A stretch of DNA of 64,000 bases from Burkholderiales bacterium RIFCSPHIGHO2_12_FULL_63_20 (GTDB taxonomy: Bacteria > Pseudomonadota > Gammaproteobacteria > Burkholderiales > Burkholderiaceae_C). The DNA lies in NCBI GenBank assembly GCA_001770775.1, contig MESA01000033.1, positions 142,584 to 206,583 of the forward strand, given 5' to 3'. The notes beneath the pieces were generated by a model, which worked only from the letters and a program-made list of their open reading frames with translations, did not search any database and was not told the origin of the DNA. How positions within the stretch are numbered: position 1 is the stretch's first letter; every line of letters starts with the position of its first letter. This document shows, piece by piece, positions 56,303 to 64,000 of this stretch. The translations under genes and the position numbers were made by a program.

Positions 56303-57397
56303 ATGAGCATCCAGACCGACGATTTCGACGCCCCTCGCCGGGCACGATCCACCCCCGTCAACCCATTCTTGACCGAGGCGGCCGATCGCGTGGTGGGCAC
56401 GGCGGTGACGTCGCCACTGGAAGACGTGATGGAGCGGGCCCTGCGGCCCAAGGACCTGGACGAGTACGTAGGTCAGGTCAAGGCCCGCGAGCAGTTGGAG
56501 ATCTTCATTGGTGCCGCGCGCAAGCGTGGCGAGGCGCTGGACCATGTGCTGCTGTTCGGCCCCCCTGGTCTGGGCAAGACGACGCTGAGCCACATCATTG
56601 CCACCGAGCTGGGTGTGAACCTGCGCCAGACTTCGGGGCCGGTGCTGGAAAAGCCCAAGGATCTGGCGGCCATCCTGACGAATCTGGAGCGCAATGACGT
56701 TTTGTTCATTGACGAGATTCACCGACTGAGCCCGGTGGTGGAGGAGATCCTCTACCCGGCGCTGGAGGACTACCAGATCGACATCATGATTGGCGAAGGA
56801 CCAGCCGCCCGCTCGATCAAGCTGGATTTGCAGCCGTTCACGCTGGTGGGTGCCACGACGCGCGCGGGCATGTTGACCAACCCGCTGCGCGACCGCTTTG
56901 GCATCGTCGCCCGCCTGGAGTTTTACTCGGCGCTGGAATTGCAGCGCATCGTGACGCGGTCAGCCAGGTTGCTGGGCGCACCGATCGACGCGGAAGGGGC
57001 GATGGAGGTGGCGCGGCGCTCACGCGGCACCCCCCGGATTGCCAACCGCCTGCTGCGCCGGGTACGCGACTACGCCGAGGTGAAGGGCGATGGCCGCATC
57101 ACGCGCGAGATCGCCGACAAGGCCTTGGCGATGCTGGATGTGGACCCGGCTGGCTTTGATGTGATGGACCGCAAACTGCTGGAAGCGATCATCCATCGCT
57201 TCGATGGCGGGCCGGTCGGGCTGGACAACGTGGCTGCCGCCATTGGCGAAGAGCGCGACACCATCGAAGATGTCATTGAGCCCTATCTGATTCAGCAGGG
57301 CTACCTGCAGCGCACGCCGCGCGGGCGCATTGCCACGGCCGCAGCGTTCCGTCATCTGGGCCTGCTGGCGCCCCAGGGGGACAGCCTGCTGGACTGA
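56303..57397 (+). CDS. ruvB: Holliday junction branch-migration ATPase RuvB
   Basis: AAA+ motor (364 aa) that drives branch migration with RuvA. Walker A GPPGLGKT at 86-93, Walker [11 protein letters not shown], sensor and arginine-finger region [19 protein letters not shown], and the C-terminal winged helix ([21 protein letters not shown]). The ATG at 56303 fits the family N-terminus. ruvA and ruvC are not next to it in this window. Confidence 0.97.
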   Translation: MSIQTDDFDAPRRARSTPVNPFLTEAADRVVGTAVTSPLEDVMERALRPKDLDEYVGQVKAREQLEIFIGAARKRGEALDHVLLFGPPGLGKTTLSHIIATELGVNLRQTSGPVLEKPKDLAAILTNLERNDVLFIDEIHRLSPVVEEILYPALEDYQIDIMIGEGPAARSIKLDLQPFTLVGATTRAGMLTNPLRDRFGIVARLEFYSALELQRIVTRSARLLGAPIDAEGAMEVARRSRGTPRIANRLLRRVRDYAEVKGDGRITREIADKALAMLDVDPAGFDVMDRKLLEAIIHRFDGGPVGLDNVAAAIGEERDTIEDVIEPYLIQQGYLQRTPRGRIATAAAFRHLGLLAPQGDSLLD

Positions 57398-57420
57398 TCA
57401 GTGTGCGAATTTGCGACGGT

Positions 57421-57660
57421 TCAGCGACGGCGCAGGAGGTGGACGTATTCCTCGTGGCCATCACCCTGCAGGGCTTGCTGATCAATCAGGTCGTTGCCGG
57501 TCTGACGGGCAAAGGCCTGAAAGTCGCGCACGGAGCCGGGGTCGGTGGCCAGGACTTTGAGAATCTCGCCGCTGTGCATGTCGGACAGGGCCTTCTTGGC
57601 CTTGAGGATGGGCAGGGGGCAGATCAGGCCGCGGGCGTCGAGTTCTTTGTGGATGTCCAT
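57421..57660 (-). CDS. tusA: TusA-family sulfurtransferase
   Basis: Small sulfur carrier (79 aa). Active Cys14 lies in the hallmark GLICPLPILKAKKAL; the beta-alpha fold continues ILKVLATDPGSVRDF. TusA carries persulfide for tRNA 2-thiolation and other pathways. It is 47 nt after cysM on the same strand, linking it to cysteine/sulfur metabolism, and convergent with ruvB. Confidence 0.94.
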   Translation of the reverse strand: MDIHKELDARGLICPLPILKAKKALSDMHSGEILKVLATDPGSVRDFQAFARQTGNDLIDQQALQGDGHEEYVHLLRRR

Positions 57661-57707
57661 GGCGATGCAGGCTCGTGGGCCGGGCTGGAGGGCTCGGACT
57701 GGGTGAG

Positions 57708-58610
57708 TCAGGCCGGGAAGACCCCGGTGGAGAGGTAGCGGTCACCCCGGTCACAGACAATGAACACGATGGTGGCGTTGCTCAGATTCTGCGCCAATTG
57801 CAGGGCAGCCCAGCAGGCACCGGCGGCCGAGATGCCGCAGAAGAGCCCCTCTTCGGCCGCCAGACGGCGCGCCATGTCCTCGGCATCGGCCTGGCTGACG
57901 TAAATGAGCTCGTCAACGCGGCTGGGATCGTAGATCTTGGGCAGGTAAGCCTCGGGCCATTTGCGGATGCCGGGGATGCGCGAGCCTTCTTGCGGCTGGG
58001 CACCGACGATGCGCACGGCCGGGTTCTGCTCTTTCAGGTATCTAGAGACGCCGGTGATGGTGCCGGTGGTGCCCATGGCACTGACGAAGTGGGTGATCTG
58101 CCCCTTCGTGTCCAGCCAGATTTCGGGCCCGGTGGTCTCAAAGTGCACCGCCGGGTTGTCGGGGTTGGCAAACTGGTCAAGTACGACGCCTTTGCCTTCG
58201 CGCACCATCTGGTCGGCCAGGTCGCGGGCGTATTCCATGCCGCCGCTCTTGGGCGTGAGGATGAGCTCGGCGCCAAAGGCCTTCATGGTCTGGGCGCGCT
58301 CGATGCTGAGGTCTTCCGGCATGATCAAGACCATGCGGTAGCCGCGGATGGCGGCGGCCATGGCGAGCGCGATGCCGGTGTTGCCCGAGGTGGCTTCGAT
58401 GAGGGTGTCGCCGGGCTTGATGTCACCGCGCTCTTCGGCGCGACGGATCATGTTGATGGCGGGACGGTCTTTGACGGAGCCGGCGGGGTTGTTGCCCTCG
58501 AGCTTGGCCAGGATGACGTTGCCACGGGCAGCGTTCTCAGCCCCGGGGATGCGCTGCAGGCGCACGAGGGGGGTTTTGCCAATGGCGTCTTCAAGCGTGG
58601 GATAGGACAT
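57708..58610 (-). CDS. cysM: Cysteine synthase B
   Basis: PLP-dependent O-acetylserine (thiol)-lyase (300 aa). Schiff-base Lys47 in NPAGSVKDRPAINMI, substrate loop EATSGNTGIALA, and GTTGTITGVSRYLKE. The C-terminal region WPEAYLPKIYDPSRVDE is typical of CysM rather than CysK. The ATG at 58610 gives the family N-terminus MSYPTLEDAIGKTPLVRLQ; the longer frame runs through the tRNA and is rejected. It starts 64 nt after the tRNA-Leu gene. Confidence 0.95.
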   Translation of the reverse strand: MSYPTLEDAIGKTPLVRLQRIPGAENAARGNVILAKLEGNNPAGSVKDRPAINMIRRAEERGDIKPGDTLIEATSGNTGIALAMAAAIRGYRMVLIMPEDLSIERAQTMKAFGAELILTPKSGGMEYARDLADQMVREGKGVVLDQFANPDNPAVHFETTGPEIWLDTKGQITHFVSAMGTTGTITGVSRYLKEQNPAVRIVGAQPQEGSRIPGIRKWPEAYLPKIYDPSRVDELIYVSQADAEDMARRLAAEEGLFCGISAAGACWAALQLAQNLSNATIVFIVCDRGDRYLSTGVFPA

Positions 58611-58635
58611 CGCGGCCAACCGTTCTCTGCAAACA

Positions 58636-58661
58636 AAAAGAGCCCCTGGATCGGAGCTCTT
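58636..58661 (-). terminator. Intrinsic terminator after tRNA-Leu
   Basis: On the minus strand, AAGAGC, a loop of about twelve, GCTCTT, then a T-rich tail. It is 12 nt after the tRNA CCA end and just upstream of cysM, so cysM transcription may depend on read-through or its own promoter. Confidence 0.65.
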
Positions 58662-58673
58662 GATGGCATTGAG

Positions 58674-58758
58674 TGGTGCCCCGGGCCGGACTCGAACCGG
58701 CACTCCTTGCGGAACCGGATTTTGAATCCGGCGCGTCTACCAATTTCACCACCAGGGC
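58674..58758 (-). tRNA. tRNA-Leu (anticodon CAA)
   Basis: An 85-nt gene including encoded CCA. Acceptor stem GCCCTGG pairs with CCGGGGC, discriminator A. The anticodon stem CCGGA/TCCGG has loop TTCAAAA, so the anticodon is CAA (58722-58724), reading UUG. A long variable arm, as expected of a class II tRNA, and the T loop GGTTCGAGTCC are visible. Confidence 0.97.
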
Positions 58759-58863
58759 ACTGTGTGAAGACCGAAAGGATAGCACAAGCCAACACACCCT
58801 GACGAGGGCGACGCGCCGTGTGACGTTCTATGATGCGTTTTTGCAAACTGACCGACGCGCCGC

Positions 58864-59475
58864 ATGCCTCCTCTGCCCCCGATCACCCAGGCCCTGCTTT
58901 TGATCAACGTGGCCTTGTTCTGCCTGGACTTGGCTTTTGGTCACCTGCTGTCTCAGTTCATGGCCTTGTGGCCCTTGCAGAGCGGCTACTTCATGCCCTG
59001 GCAGGTGGTGACCTATGCCTTCATGCACGGCTCGATGGGTCACATCTTCTTCAACATGATGGGCTTGTGGATGTTCGGCAGCGAGCTCGAGCGCATCTGG
59101 GGGCCGCGTCGTTACCTGCAGTTCTTGCTGGCCAGTGTGCTGACTGCGGCGGCGTGCCAGTTGCTGATCTCGATGTTGGGTGGCTGGAACAATCCGACCG
59201 TGGGCGCCTCGGGGGGCTTGTTTGGCCTGCTGTTGGCCTACGGGATGATGTTCCCCAACCGCACGATCATGCCTTTGTTCCCGCCCATTCCGATGAAGGC
59301 CAAGGTGTTTGTGGCGGTGTACGGCGGGCTGGAGTTGTTCCTGGGCGTGACGGGCACCACCTCAGGTGTGGCGCACTTTGCCCACTTGGGCGGCATGCTG
59401 GGCGGCTGGTTGATGATGCGATATTGGCGTGGCCAGCCCCCGTTCAAGCCGGGACGCGGTCCGCGCCGTTTCTGA
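58864..59475 (+). CDS. Rhomboid family intramembrane serine protease
   Basis: Six-TM-type membrane protease (203 aa). Catalytic Ser116 in VGASGGLFGLL, His174 in AHFAHLGGMLGGW, and oxyanion-side motif GHIFFNMMGLWMFG (His60, Asn64). The L1-loop Trp-Arg type sequence is represented by LERIWGPRRYL. The C-terminal tail is Pro/Arg-rich. Substrate unknown. It is divergent from the tRNA gene and convergent with the DUF2189 gene. Confidence 0.95.
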   Translation: MPPLPPITQALLLINVALFCLDLAFGHLLSQFMALWPLQSGYFMPWQVVTYAFMHGSMGHIFFNMMGLWMFGSELERIWGPRRYLQFLLASVLTAAACQLLISMLGGWNNPTVGASGGLFGLLLAYGMMFPNRTIMPLFPPIPMKAKVFVAVYGGLELFLGVTGTTSGVAHFAHLGGMLGGWLMMRYWRGQPPFKPGRGPRRF

Positions 59476-59506
59476 GCGACACGATCTGATCGAGCTCGCC
59501 GTCCCT

Positions 59507-60490
59507 TCAAGCGTCGTTGGTGGCACCTGGGGTCTGCGTTTCAGCCGGCATGACGGCGCGGTAGGCATGCCATGAGGCGTGCCCCAGCACCGGCCCGACG
59601 ACCAGCAAGCCCAGGAAACCCGGCAGCAAGGCCAACAGGATCAAGCCAGAGATCAAGGCGGCCCAGAGCAACATCACGCCGGTTTGGGTGCTCACCAGGC
59701 GCATGCTCGCCAGACCGGCCGAAATGGCATCCACCCCGCGATCGAGGATCATCGGCATGCTGATGACGCTGATGGCGTAGATCAGCGCCGCAAAGATGCC
59801 ACCGACCACGGTGTAGGCAGTGAAGAAGGTCAGGTACTCCTCGGTGAAGAAGGAGGTGAGCGGGCCGGTGAAATCGGGCATGCCGGTGAAACTGATCGCA
59901 AAGACGATCATGGCAGCACGGCCCCAGAGCATCTCCAGCACCAGCAGGATGGCGGCAAAAATGGCCAGTTGCGCGCTGCTGATGCGCCAGGCAGTGAGAG
60001 AGCGCAAGAAGTTAGGTGGCTCGCCCCGCTCCACCCCTCGGCTGACCTGATAGAGGCCCAGGCACAGGAACGGCCCCATCAACAGGAAGCCGGCCGACAG
60101 GGCCAGGGTGTATTGGGGCGCGAATTCGAACACGGCCAGCAAGGCCCAGCCCATCAGGACGAAGCAGGCGCCATAGAAAAGGCCAATCGTGGGGGCGCGC
60201 AGGAAGTCGGACCAGCCGAGTTTCAGCCAGAGCCACGGGTCGGACCACGTCAGGGTGGCCAGCGGCATGTCGAGCACGCTGGGGGGGCGCGGGGCCTCGA
60301 TGGACGCGACTTGCGTCAAGGCAACTTGATTGGACGACGCCTCAGGCAAAGCCGGCGCCTCATCGTCACGCTGATGCCCGTAGGAGGATACCGCCCAGTG
60401 GCCATGATGACGCTTGAGCACGGAACGGCGCCGAGTGCCCCGCCGACGTGGAACGAGAACGTGATGCGACAAGCGACCCACCGTACCCAT
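59507..60490 (-). CDS. DUF2189 integral membrane protein
   Basis: A 327-aa membrane protein. A basic N-terminal arm (HHVLVPRRRGTRRR) and an Ala/Pro-rich stretch precede about six TM helices from residue ~105 (GLFYGACFVLMGWALLAVFEF, YTLALSAGFLLMGPFLCLGLY and others). The C-terminal GPVLGHASWHAYRAVMP is a DUF2189 signature. AGGAGG four bases before the ATG fixes this start. Function unknown; no operon partner is evident. Confidence 0.85.
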   Translation of the reverse strand: MGTVGRLSHHVLVPRRRGTRRRSVLKRHHGHWAVSSYGHQRDDEAPALPEASSNQVALTQVASIEAPRPPSVLDMPLATLTWSDPWLWLKLGWSDFLRAPTIGLFYGACFVLMGWALLAVFEFAPQYTLALSAGFLLMGPFLCLGLYQVSRGVERGEPPNFLRSLTAWRISSAQLAIFAAILLVLEMLWGRAAMIVFAISFTGMPDFTGPLTSFFTEEYLTFFTAYTVVGGIFAALIYAISVISMPMILDRGVDAISAGLASMRLVSTQTGVMLLWAALISGLILLALLPGFLGLLVVGPVLGHASWHAYRAVMPAETQTPGATNDA

Positions 60491-60617
60491 ACGCCCTCCT
60501 GCTGGAAGTCATGATCAGGGTACGGTACGCCCGCCCGCGCGGCGTGTCATTGGGGCAAGTGCGGAGCCCCCGCTGAGAGAGCGGCTTCTGCGCTGCCGCT
60601 TGCGCGCCGGGGGAGCC

Positions 60618-61754
60618 TCAGGCGCCAGTCTGGATGGCCGTCAGCGCCTGATCGAGTTGCTGCAGGGTACGCGGGACGTGGTGCCACTTCTCCAGGCCGA
60701 ACAAGCCCAGACGGAAGGTGCGGAAGTCGGCCGGTTCGTCGCACTGCAGGGGCACGCCAGCGGCGGTCTGCAGTCCCAGGGCCAGGAATTTCTTGCTGGA
60801 CTGAATCTCGGGGTCGGTGGTGTAGCTGACGACCACGCCGGGGGCCTGGAATCCTTCCGCGGCCACGCTCTCGTAGCGGTGGCGGGCCAGCAGGGCACGC
60901 ACCTCCAGGCCCAGGGTGATCTGCTCCTGGCGAACTTTCTCGAAACCGTAGGCTTCGGTTTCGGTCATGGCGTCGCGCAGGCGCACGAGGGCGTCGGTGG
61001 GCATGGTGGAGTGGTAGGCGTGACCGCCCCCCTCATAGGTTTCCATGATCTGCAGCCACTTCTTGAGGTCCATCGCGAAGGTGCTGCTTTGGGTGGTGTC
61101 AATGGCCTGGCGGGCACGCTCGCTGAGCATGACCATGGCGCAGCACGGCGAGCTGCTCCAGCCTTTTTGCGGGGCGGAGATCAAGATGTCGACGCCGGTG
61201 GCTTTCATGTCCACCCACATGGCGCCCGAAGCGATGCAGTCGAGCACGAACAGGCCCCCGACGGCATGCACGGCATCGGCCACGGCCTTGAGGTAGTCGT
61301 CAGGCAGGATCATGCCGGCGGCGGTTTCGACGTGGGGGGCGAACACCAGAGCAGGTTTCTCGCGCGCGATGGTGGACACGACTTCGTCGATGGGGGCTGG
61401 CGCCCAGGGGCTTTGCGATTCGTCACGCAGGCGGCGAGCCTTCAGGACGGTGTGACTGGCCGGGATCTGCCCCATGTCGAAGATTTGCGTCCAGCGGTAG
61501 CTGAACCAGCCGTTACGGATGACCAGCACATGCTGGCCGTGGGCAAACTGGCGGGCCACCGACTCCATGCCGAAGGTGCCGCTGCCGGGCACCAGGGCCA
61601 CCGAGTGGGCGTTGTACACGCGCTTGAGCATGGCCGAAATGTCGGTCATCACGCCCTGGAAGCGTTTGGACATGTGGTTGAGCGCACGGTCGGTGTAGAC
61701 GACCGAAAACTCAAGCAGACCGTCGGGATCGATGGCGGGAAGCAGTCCGGGCAT
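60618..61754 (-). CDS. Class V aminotransferase (alanine-glyoxylate/serine-pyruvate type)
   Basis: PLP aminotransferase (378 aa) of the serine-pyruvate/alanine-glyoxylate family. N-terminal GSGTFGMESVARQF (phosphate cup), FVLDCIASGAMWVDMKA (Asp172), and Schiff-base Lys197 in ISAPQKGWSSSP. The ATG at 61754 is preferred over one 27 codons upstream, which would add a sequence without family character. The amino donor and acceptor cannot be told. It lies 88 nt after lspA on the same strand. Confidence 0.88.
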   Translation of the reverse strand: MPGLLPAIDPDGLLEFSVVYTDRALNHMSKRFQGVMTDISAMLKRVYNAHSVALVPGSGTFGMESVARQFAHGQHVLVIRNGWFSYRWTQIFDMGQIPASHTVLKARRLRDESQSPWAPAPIDEVVSTIAREKPALVFAPHVETAAGMILPDDYLKAVADAVHAVGGLFVLDCIASGAMWVDMKATGVDILISAPQKGWSSSPCCAMVMLSERARQAIDTTQSSTFAMDLKKWLQIMETYEGGGHAYHSTMPTDALVRLRDAMTETEAYGFEKVRQEQITLGLEVRALLARHRYESVAAEGFQAPGVVVSYTTDPEIQSSKKFLALGLQTAAGVPLQCDEPADFRTFRLGLFGLEKWHHVPRTLQQLDQALTAIQTGA

Positions 61755-61842
61755 GGCAGTGGGGCAGAGTCGATGTACTGCGTTCAGCGTAGCACACCGC
61801 CCTGCCCTCACACCGCAGGCGCATCCCTGAGGCAAACGGGGA

Positions 61843-62382
61843 TTAGCCCCCGCGGCGCACGCGCAGGATCTCGTCGAGGATCAGCAACACCGCGCCCACG
61901 CTGATGGCGCAGTCGGCCACGTTGAAGGCCGGGAAGTGCCCGCCGGGGAAGATGCCGGACAGGAAGGCCCAGTGGAAGTCGAGGAAGTCGACCACATAGC
62001 CGTGCACCAGACGGTCGATGACGTTGCCGATGGCGCCGCCCAGGATGAGCGTGAGCGCCCAGGCAAACAGCTTCTGCCCGCCGTGCTGGCGCAGCATGTA
62101 GACGATGAAGACGGTGGCCGCCGCCCCCAGACCGACGAAGAACCAGCGTTGCCAGCCCCCCGCGCCCGCCAGGAACGAGAAAGCCGCGCCGGTGTTGTGG
62201 GCCCGCACAATGTTGAAGAAGGACCAGACCTCGCGGCTGTCACCGTGCTGCATCCAGCCAACGATGAGCACCTTGGTGAACTGGTCGAGCAAGATGATGA
62301 TGGCGGCGATGCCCAGCCAGGGCAGCAAGCCCTGGTTGGGGTTGCCACGCGCGCTGCCGCCCGAAGACTTCTTGGTGGCCAT
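61843..62382 (-). CDS. lspA: Lipoprotein signal peptidase (signal peptidase II)
   Basis: Aspartic membrane protease (179 aa) cleaving prolipoproteins before the lipidated Cys. Four TM helices are seen. Catalytic Asp123 lies in [14 protein letters not shown] and Asp157 in [24 protein letters not shown] is also conserved. The ATG shares one base with the ileS TGA (TGATG), the conserved ileS-lspA coupling. Likely clients in this window include PilP, LptM and the Ig-like lipoprotein. Confidence 0.97.
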   Translation of the reverse strand: MATKKSSGGSARGNPNQGLLPWLGIAAIIILLDQFTKVLIVGWMQHGDSREVWSFFNIVRAHNTGAAFSFLAGAGGWQRWFFVGLGAAATVFIVYMLRQHGGQKLFAWALTLILGGAIGNVIDRLVHGYVVDFLDFHWAFLSGIFPGGHFPAFNVADCAISVGAVLLILDEILRVRRGG

Positions 62383-64000
62383 CAGGCGTGCTCGCGGTGT
62401 TCACCGGCGCCGTGCAGGTTGCTGTCGCAACGGCCGCAGATCGTCGGGTGCTCGGGGTTGACGCCCAAGTCGTCGCGGTAGTGCCAGCAGCGCTCACACT
62501 TCACGGCCTTGGAGGGGTTCACTTCGATCTGGGTGCCGTGGCCCTCGGCCAGCTCAACGCTGGAGACGATGAGCACGAACTTGAGGTCGTCGCCCAGGCT
62601 GCGCAGGTCGGCCAGAAGGCGCTGGTCGTCGGCATTGATGGTGACGAACAGGTTGGCCTGCAGTGAGGCGCCCACCTCGCCACGGGTGCGCACTTCTTCG
62701 ATCTGGCGGTTGACCTCTTCGCGGAAGGCGCGGATGCGCGACCACTTGGCCAGCAGCTCGGTGTCCTTGTCGGCTTCAAAGAAGTCCCAGTAGGTTTCGG
62801 TGAAGATGGTTTCACCGCCGTTGAAGATCTTCCAGGCTTCTTCGGCCGTGAAACTCAGGAACGGCGCCATCCAGCGCAGCATGCCGTTCGTGATGTGCCA
62901 CAGCGCGGTCTGCGCGGCACGGCGCGCGGGGCTCTTGGCGGCGCTGGTGTAGAGGCGGTCCTTGAGGACGTCGAGGTAGAAGGCGCCGAGGTCTTCAGAG
63001 CAGTACACCTGCAGCTTGGCCACCACGGGGTGGAACTCGTAGCGCTCGTAGTGCGCCAGGATGTCTTCCTGCAGTTGCGAGGCACGGGCCAGCGCGTAGC
63101 GGTCGATCTCCAGCAGTTCGTTGTGCGGGACGGCGTCCGTTTCGGGGTTGAAGTCGGACGTGTTGGCCAGCAGGAAGCGCAGGGTGTTGCGGATGCGGCG
63201 GTAGCCGTCCACCACGCGGGCGAGGATCTTGTCGTCGATGCCCAGGTCGCCGGAGTAGTCGGTGGAGGCGGCCCACAGGCGGATGATTTCGGCGCCCATC
63301 TTGCCGGACACTTCTTGCGGTGCCACGACGTTGCCGACGGACTTGGACATCTTGCGGCCCTGCCCGTCGACGGTGAAGCCGTGGGTCAGAAGACCCTTGT
63401 AAGGCGCGCGGCCGTAGATGGCGCAGGCGGCCAGCAGGGAGCTGTGGAACCAGCCGCGGTGCTGGTCGTGGCCTTCGAGGTACAGGTCGGCTTCGTGCAG
63501 TTCGTCGTGGCCAGCATCCGGGTGACTGCCCTGGGCGGGGTTGAGCACGTGGAAGAAGGAGGTGCCCGAGTCGAACCAGACGTCGAGGATGTCGGTGGAC
63601 TTGGCGTAGTCCTCGGCCTGGTCACCCAGCCAGGCGGCCATGTCCAGCGTGGACCAGGCTTCGACGCCACCTTGCTCGACCAGGTCGGCGGCCTTGTCCA
63701 TCAGGGCCATCGTGTCGGGGTGCAACTCGCCCGTGACCTTGTGCAGGAAGAAAGGCAGCGGCACGCCCCAGTTGCGCTGACGGCTGATGCACCAGTCAGG
63801 GCGGTTGGCGATCATGTCGCGCAGGCGGGCACGGCCATTCTCAGGATAGAAGGTCGTGTGGTCGATGGCGTCCAGTGCGGTCTGGCGCAGGGTCTTGTTG
63901 GCCTTGTCGGTGGTGAAGACGCCCTCGCCTTCGTCCATGCGCACAAACCACTGGGCAGCGGCGCGGAAGATGACGGGCGTCTTGTGGCGCCAGCAGTGCG
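62382..64000 (-). CDS. ileS: Isoleucyl-tRNA synthetase, 3' part (runs off the window)
   Basis: C-terminal ~539 residues of a class I synthetase charging tRNA-Ile. The open frame continues past 64000: the last visible codons read [18 protein letters not shown], a conserved IleS stretch, so the ATG/GTG near 63944 is internal. Visible are [12 protein letters not shown], the KMSKS loop [12 protein letters not shown], the anticodon-binding domain, and the C-terminal zinc motif [10 protein letters not shown]...CGRCDSN. Followed without gap by lspA. Confidence 0.97.
   Translation of the reverse strand, partial: HCWRHKTPVIFRAAAQWFVRMDEGEGVFTTDKANKTLRQTALDAIDHTTFYPENGRARLRDMIANRPDWCISRQRNWGVPLPFFLHKVTGELHPDTMALMDKAADLVEQGGVEAWSTLDMAAWLGDQAEDYAKSTDILDVWFDSGTSFFHVLNPAQGSHPDAGHDELHEADLYLEGHDQHRGWFHSSLLAACAIYGRAPYKGLLTHGFTVDGQGRKMSKSVGNVVAPQEVSGKMGAEIIRLWAASTDYSGDLGIDDKILARVVDGYRRIRNTLRFLLANTSDFNPETDAVPHNELLEIDRYALARASQLQEDILAHYERYEFHPVVAKLQVYCSEDLGAFYLDVLKDRLYTSAAKSPARRAAQTALWHITNGMLRWMAPFLSFTAEEAWKIFNGGETIFTETYWDFFEADKDTELLAKWSRIRAFREEVNRQIEEVRTRGEVGASLQANLFVTINADDQRLLADLRSLGDDLKFVLIVSSVELAEGHGTQIEVNPSKAVKCERCWHYRDDLGVNPEHPTICGRCDSNLHGAGEHREHA

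Noticed and set aside
58611-58703. Longer cysM start
   Set aside because: The extension reads through the 3' part of tRNA-Leu and its terminator; the family N-terminus begins at 58610.
58674-58758. tRNA-Leu as an integration site
   Set aside because: No integrase, no direct repeat of the tRNA 3' end and no foreign genes nearby; flanking genes are housekeeping.
63942-64000. Start of ileS at 63944
   Set aside because: The frame continues upstream with the conserved IleS sequence [12 protein letters not shown] to the window edge, so the gene is cut by the window rather than starting there.
1-64000. CRISPR array, insertion sequence, prophage or toxin-antitoxin system
   Set aside because: No regularly spaced repeats, transposase, integrase or paired small toxin/antitoxin frames could be seen on either strand.

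Overview
The window is GC-rich and densely coding. It looks like a chromosomal segment of a betaproteobacterium, probably Burkholderiales (Comamonadaceae or the Aquabacterium/Leptothrix group). The grounds are the betaproteobacterial porins with an 'AQSSVTLYG' mature N-terminus, the Pil-Chp chemosensory cluster, the pilMNOPQ-aroK order, the rubredoxin-thiD-hemL order, and the cyaY/lptM-lysA divergent pair. The taxon is an inference from gene content; no rRNA is present. Nothing in the window is plasmid, phage or transposon.

Layout. 0-11.5 kb (minus strand): a type IV pilus chemosensory system, pilG-pilH-pilI-pilJ-chpA, ending in a GGDEF diguanylate cyclase. 11.5-20.97 kb: rubredoxin, a ThiD-like kinase, hemL, the cell-wall recycling ligase mpl, a glycerophosphodiesterase, and a 1331-residue FAD/Fe-S dehydrogenase coupled to a HIT protein. 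20.97-24.6 kb (minus): a second, compact chemotaxis operon, cheZ-like-cheY-cheA-cheW. 24.8-26.7 kb: a cytosolic REC-first histidine kinase with its NarL-type regulator. 26.7-33.6 kb (minus): uvrD, a nitronate-monooxygenase-like flavoprotein, a beta-CASP metallo-nuclease, the yqjD-yqjE-yqjK envelope-stress genes and uspA. 33.8-37.6 kb: valS and galU, facing aroK across a perfect hairpin. 37.6-45.1 kb (minus): pilM-N-O-P-Q, an Ig-like lipoprotein and aroK. 45.3-49.6 kb: PBP1A, cyaY, lptM, lysA. 49.8-56.1 kb: five general porins in two tandem pairs plus one more divergent copy. 56.3-64 kb: ruvB, tusA, cysM, tRNA-Leu(CAA), a rhomboid protease, a DUF2189 membrane protein, a class V aminotransferase, lspA and the 3' part of ileS, which runs off the window.

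How the parts fit. Two separated loci supply type IV pili: the Chp control system at the left edge and the PilMNOP/PilQ machine near 40-45 kb. A flagellar-type Che module lies between them. The diguanylate cyclase at the end of the Pil-Chp operon and the CheZ-like protein of the Che operon end in the same residues, VELF. No receptor-adaptation enzymes (CheR/CheB or PilK/ChpB) lie in either cluster. The least familiar gene is the Ig-like lipoprotein at 38205-39920. It sits between pilQ and aroK, is visibly less GC-rich than its neighbours, and carries an EF-hand-type loop.
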